This document shows positions 22,384 to 25,580 of a stretch of DNA of 25,580 nt, piece by piece. Position 1 is the first letter of the stretch; each line of letters starts with the position of its first letter. Where the stretch lies: the NCBI GenBank assembly GCA_034687125.1, contig JAQGBZ010000624.1, positions 1-25,580 on the forward strand. The letters are read 5' to 3'. Position numbers and translations under genes: made by a program. The notes under the pieces were generated by a model. That model saw nothing but the letters and a program-made list of their open reading frames with translations. It was not told the origin of the DNA and made no database searches. Source of the stretch: Neelides folsomi (Eukaryota > Arthropoda > Collembola > Neelipleona > Neelidae).

Positions 22384-22520
22384 TATTAGGATTTCCAATT
22401 CGTCCTTCAAAAAGAAGTCAAGATCTTTGTTCACGATTTGGTACCCAAATGATCATCGGATGGATCACCTCGATCAACAATAAAGTTGATTTGAACTGGT
22501 CGTTTGCCACGCATTGCTCT
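22384..22520 (-). pseudogene. Last exon of a second serpin copy, frameshifted
   Basis: The minus strand reads RGKRPVQINFIVDR, then about 17 extra bases relative to the 19562 exon, then FGYQIVNKDLDFFLKDELEI. It is close to the serpin exon at 19704-19562 at base level (for example TTTATTGTTGATCG and GATCTTGACT are shared). The insertion falls exactly in the conserved RPFGF motif and destroys the frame. I find no other exons of this copy upstream on the minus strand. It indicates an earlier tandem serpin pair. Confidence 0.75.
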
Positions 22521-22571
22521 GCATTAATTTGAAAATTTAAATCACCTTAGATTATACAATGAAAGATTTGA

Positions 22572-22726
22572 TATTTTGACATAAAGACAAGATTGTTCTG
22601 AATTCAAATAACGATTCTGTCCATCCGATGAAATGACAATTTCTGAATTGTGCAAACTGAATTTGCACGATCAACATATTATGAGGAATGTCATTGAAAT
22701 TATGCAGGAATTTATAGAATGAAAGG
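22572..22726 (+). pseudogene. Possible C-terminal fragment of another Ulp1/SENP-like protease
   Basis: The plus strand reads QDCSEFK, a stop, then FCPSDEMTISELCKLNLHDQ and HIMRNVIEIMQEFIE with TGA at 22724-22726. DC-x-x-F and the MRN...EI tail resemble the catalytic-Cys and terminal helix of SENP proteases. It precedes, rather than follows, the SENP fragments at 22839, so it would be the end of a separate upstream copy. The likeness is weak. Confidence 0.3.
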
Positions 22727-22838
22727 TACAATAAACTATCGAGAAATATGTTACTTAAAGTTAGCAATTTTAATTTTGGAATTTTGTTATTTTTCAACAA
22801 AAATTAATAGCTTACAGGGCCGAAATACTCTAGAATAG

Positions 22839-24968
22839 CAACAATTAATGGCGTTACTTTACCAATTAAAGAAATTCTCGAATTATATTCTGGAGAATGG
22901 CTTTCAAACCAGTAATGAATAAAAACCTAGTTCTACATAAAAATATTTAGTTCATTGTTTTTTATTTTATATTAATATTTTGTTTGTTAAGGTTTTGAAT
23001 TTTTACTTTGAAATGATTGAATCAAGAAAAGTTCAATATAAAAATTGCTGCAAAGTTGGTATCATGCAAGTGAGTTTTTATCAGTTCTTATCTGTCAATG
23101 AGCAATCATATTCTCCCGATCAGTGATTTTTCAAAAAACGAGATTTTTAAATTTTATCAAATATATCTAATAATTAAAGTCTTTCCTTTTTAGAAAAATG
23201 TTTTTGAATATGAACTTGTATTGTTTCCAATACATTGTGCTGGCCATTAGATTTTAGTCGCACTTGATAATGTATCCAAATATTTAACATGCTATGATTC
23301 TAAACAAAATTGTATGATTGTATTGTGAATGAATCAATGAATCATAATTAGATTTTTTCTACTTTTATCTGTTTGAAATGAAATAAAACTTCAAAAATTA
23401 ATAGAATTAATCCAAAGAACTGTAAAAATATCATTAAATCAAATGCATATTTGACATGAGAATAAAATTTCACAGCTCTTTCTTCGTTTTTTACATTTTC
23501 CCGATACAAATAATTTATGAACCAATCAATATAGTCGACCCTTAAAGTTTCACTTGGAAGAATATTTTTGTAAAGGATTTCTTTATTAGGAATATCCGAC
23601 TTTAATTTTTGAACTGTTTTTGTGATTATCATTTCATGATTTTCCTCTTTATAAAACCAAGAAATAATTCCAGAAGAAAAAAGTGAATTAAAATTATTAT
23701 AAAATTGATCAGCATATGGACCGCTAAATCCCCAATATGAAAATTCTTCATATTTAATTTTATGAGAAAACACCATTCTTTTTTTTAATTTCTTTGCTCT
23801 AAAAATGATATTAAAAAAATTATTTTCATGTTTACCATGTGGCTGTAAGAAAACCATTTTTGGAGGATTTAAAGAACTTTGTAATTTTTGTAGATGAATA
23901 AAAATATCGTTATACATGTTTTGATATATTTTATTTTTATAAATAGGAACAAAGCAATCGCTGAAATTTGAAAATTTGCAAATTTTTGAAATGAATTTCT
24001 CGTAATTTGAAAGAAACTCATGAGACTCGCCAATAAGATTGTTATTTGGTTGTACGTTTAATAATTTATAGCCCTTTTCAAATAAATAACTTATATTGTT
24101 GACCTCTTCTGGTTTCAGAGGAAGGATCAAAGTAAAAGTAATAATCCCTTCGTAGCAAAAACTAAAAACTAGCAAACCTAAAGCCCAAACGCTCATCAAT
24201 TTACTAAAATTCTCATCTTTAATTCCCCCAGTCCGAAGAATTAATCGCAATAAATCGTAGACATTTGTAATTATAATTTTAAATATTTGATTAAGGTTAA
24301 AATTTTTCAATGTATTGACAATAATGGTGAAAATCAACATTAAAATTATAATCATCCAAGATGGCTAATCGTACGCATCAGTTAAAATATACCAATTGTT
24401 TGATTCGAGTTCATTAAAAATATCCCTTATTTTATTGTATATGAAGTGCAAACAAATTATCATTGGTTTTTATTATTTAATAAATAGATAAATAATTGAT
24501 TATTGATTAGGATTAAATATTTCTATTATGTTAGGTTAGTTTAGTTAGGTTCAACTTTTAATTAACTCAGATTATGGAATAATTATTAATAATTATAAAT
24601 ATATTTCAATATAATATTAATCATATCTTACTGTAATAAATATTTGTTGACATGAATATAAAAGTTAAATATTTATAATTCCTTAATATTTATTAGACGG
24701 TTCATAATTTTTTGAAAAGCGTAAATGTCAATAACCGCCAAAAAATCTAAAGTATATGGGCCTTCAAAAGTATAGATGTGGACAAAGAAATGGAGGAGTA
24801 AGTTTAAAAAATGTTAATTTTTTAAAATAATTTAATTCTATTTGAAATTTATACCGAATTTAGAATAGCTTACCAGCCCAGCTTAATGGGGACAATTGCG
24901 AAGTGTTTGTTGCACAGTTCGCAGAACATCTTTCAAGAGGACATTTAATTTTTGTTCAAATGACATGA
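22839..24968 (+). pseudogene. Ulp1/SENP-like cysteine protease relic (C48), interrupted by a receptor fragment
   Basis: Family role: removal of SUMO or related ubiquitin-like modifiers. Fragments in order: 22839-22911 (INGVTLPIKEILELYSGEWL), 22992-23069 (VLNFYFEMIESRKVQYKN, donor GTGAGT), 23194 to about 23310 (YELVLFPIHCAGH, stop, ILVALDNVSKYLTCYDS), 24697-24797 (FLKSVNVNNRQKI, stop, SIWAFKSIDVDKE), 24869-24968 (LPAQLNGDNCEVFVAQFAEH, LSRGHLIFVQ). Together these give the WLSNQ-VLNFYFEMI entry motif, the catalytic His of the GHW block, Asp of the YDS block, and the Gln-x-Asn-Gly...Cys block, in the right order. Damage: the Trp after the catalytic His is TAG (23248-23250), TAA at 24748-24750, a phase mismatch between the first two exons, and DCG changed to NCE. 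The 1.4 kb gap between fragments 3 and 4 holds an ionotropic receptor relic on the opposite strand. Confidence 0.7.
23348..24463 (-). pseudogene. Ionotropic-receptor-like channel domain, in-frame TAG
   Basis: Divergent ionotropic receptor (variant glutamate receptor family; chemosensory in protostomes). The frame runs from ATG 24463 to the TAA after KVEKI at 23348, 371 sense codons apart from one TAG at 24367-24365. The TAG falls between ILTDAYD and PSWMIIILMLIFTII, directly before the first channel helix. Downstream, 335 codons stay open from the ATG at 24355: M1, a segment WALGLLVFSFCYEGIITFTL typical of the third helix, an extracellular S2-like region with four Cys or more, and the final helix AFDLMIFLQFFGLILLIFEV. 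No N-terminal ligand-binding half is found upstream; two TAA codons precede the ATG. It is either a truncated recent pseudogene or an incomplete gene. It sits antisense inside the SENP-like relic. Confidence 0.72.
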
Positions 24969-25580
24969 ATTATTTCAGGAAAAAGTGAATACGAAGTCTT
25001 AACTAAACAGTTTATTTTGTAAAGAACATGATAGAGTTAAATAAATTATACATATTATGAAAATTTAACTTAAATAGCCTTTAATTTTCTATATAATAGA
25101 GATATGTAAACTAGGTAGTTTACTTGTAAAATCTTATCGATGGAAAAGTGAATGAAATTATATAATTTAAATTGATATACATTTCATTTTATTACGTATA
25201 TTGGTATAATCATATCATATTTATATACGGATGAGATTTTTACGTTAAAATAAGTTTATTTTGAAACCCTAATTTAGATATGCAATGCAACATTATTTCC
25301 TGTGATAAATTTTTAATTAACTTCCACAAATTGATATTTTTTATACTTATAGTTTTCTAAATGGGAACGTTTACAAATCAGCTGATATTTTTTGGTAAAT
25401 TTTAAGACAACCGCCATCTAATACATTATTGTAATTTGCAAAGATTTTTGAATGTTCCTTCATTTAATATTTTTTTAAGGTATTAGAAAATTTTAAATGC
25501 AAATGGACCAAGAACAACGTTTTATAAATAAGCTACCTAATCAAATAACCATAATAGATATCAAATTATTATATTATCAT
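24969..25580. other. Right edge, no gene seen
   Basis: AT-rich sequence after the last SENP-like fragment. I see no ORF, RNA gene or repeat. Any continuation of the protease tail past 24968 is not readable. Confidence 0.5.

Noticed and set aside
22552..22800. 82-codon minus-strand ORF, plus an open minus-strand stretch at 22816-22935
   Set aside because: Both lie antisense to plus-strand SENP-like coding fragments and their splice phases do not join; I read them as shadows.
24531..24551. TTAGG-like words (TTAGGTTAGTTTAGTTAGG) resembling the arthropod telomere repeat
   Set aside because: Only three or four imperfect units; too short to be telomeric and compatible with chance in AT-rich DNA.
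1..25580. CRISPR array, operon structure or prophage
   Set aside because: No regularly spaced repeats or bacterial gene layout; spliced genes, tRNA form and gene families are animal.

Overview
The window reads as nuclear DNA of an arthropod, most likely a hexapod, though I cannot name the species. It is very AT-rich. Its genes are split by short GT-AG introns (about 65-270 bases). The families present point to an arthropod: a fused-lobes-type beta-hexosaminidase, a gustatory-receptor-like 7TM protein, a divergent ionotropic receptor, serpins and a nucleoporin NUP35. All exon boundaries below were read by eye from splice signals and reading frame, without transcripts or database searches.

Layout. 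1-2.8 kb: a small secreted cysteine-rich (defensin-like) gene and a second, damaged copy, each preceded by the same 77-base direct repeat. 3.7-6.1 kb: a multi-exon minus-strand gene with many frameshifts and stops. 7.26-10.92 kb: a complete 14-exon beta-N-acetylhexosaminidase with a small TA-flanked MITE in intron 1. 11.14 kb: tRNA-His(GTG). 11.7-13.2 kb: a minus-strand gustatory-receptor-like gene. 13.87-14.71 kb: a two-exon SGNH hydrolase with a signal peptide. 15.33-16.55 kb: NUP35. 17.17-17.56 kb: the last part of a basic, Pro/Lys-rich protein whose end is partly duplicated 365 bases downstream. 17.96-18.15 kb: a small minus-strand relic broken by a 7-base tandem duplication.

19.5-25 kb is a graveyard. 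A serpin with stops and frameshifts lies on the minus strand, followed upstream by the last exon of a second serpin. Next is a plus-strand Ulp1/SENP-like cysteine protease relic. A minus-strand ionotropic-receptor fragment with an in-frame TAG lies inside that relic's largest gap.

Intact genes (hexosaminidase, NUP35, SGNH hydrolase) sit beside badly broken ones in the same assembly. This favours real decay over general poor base accuracy, although single homopolymer frameshifts could still be sequencing errors. The genes have unrelated housekeeping, sensory, immune and secreted roles, and I see no shared pathway or operon-like organisation.
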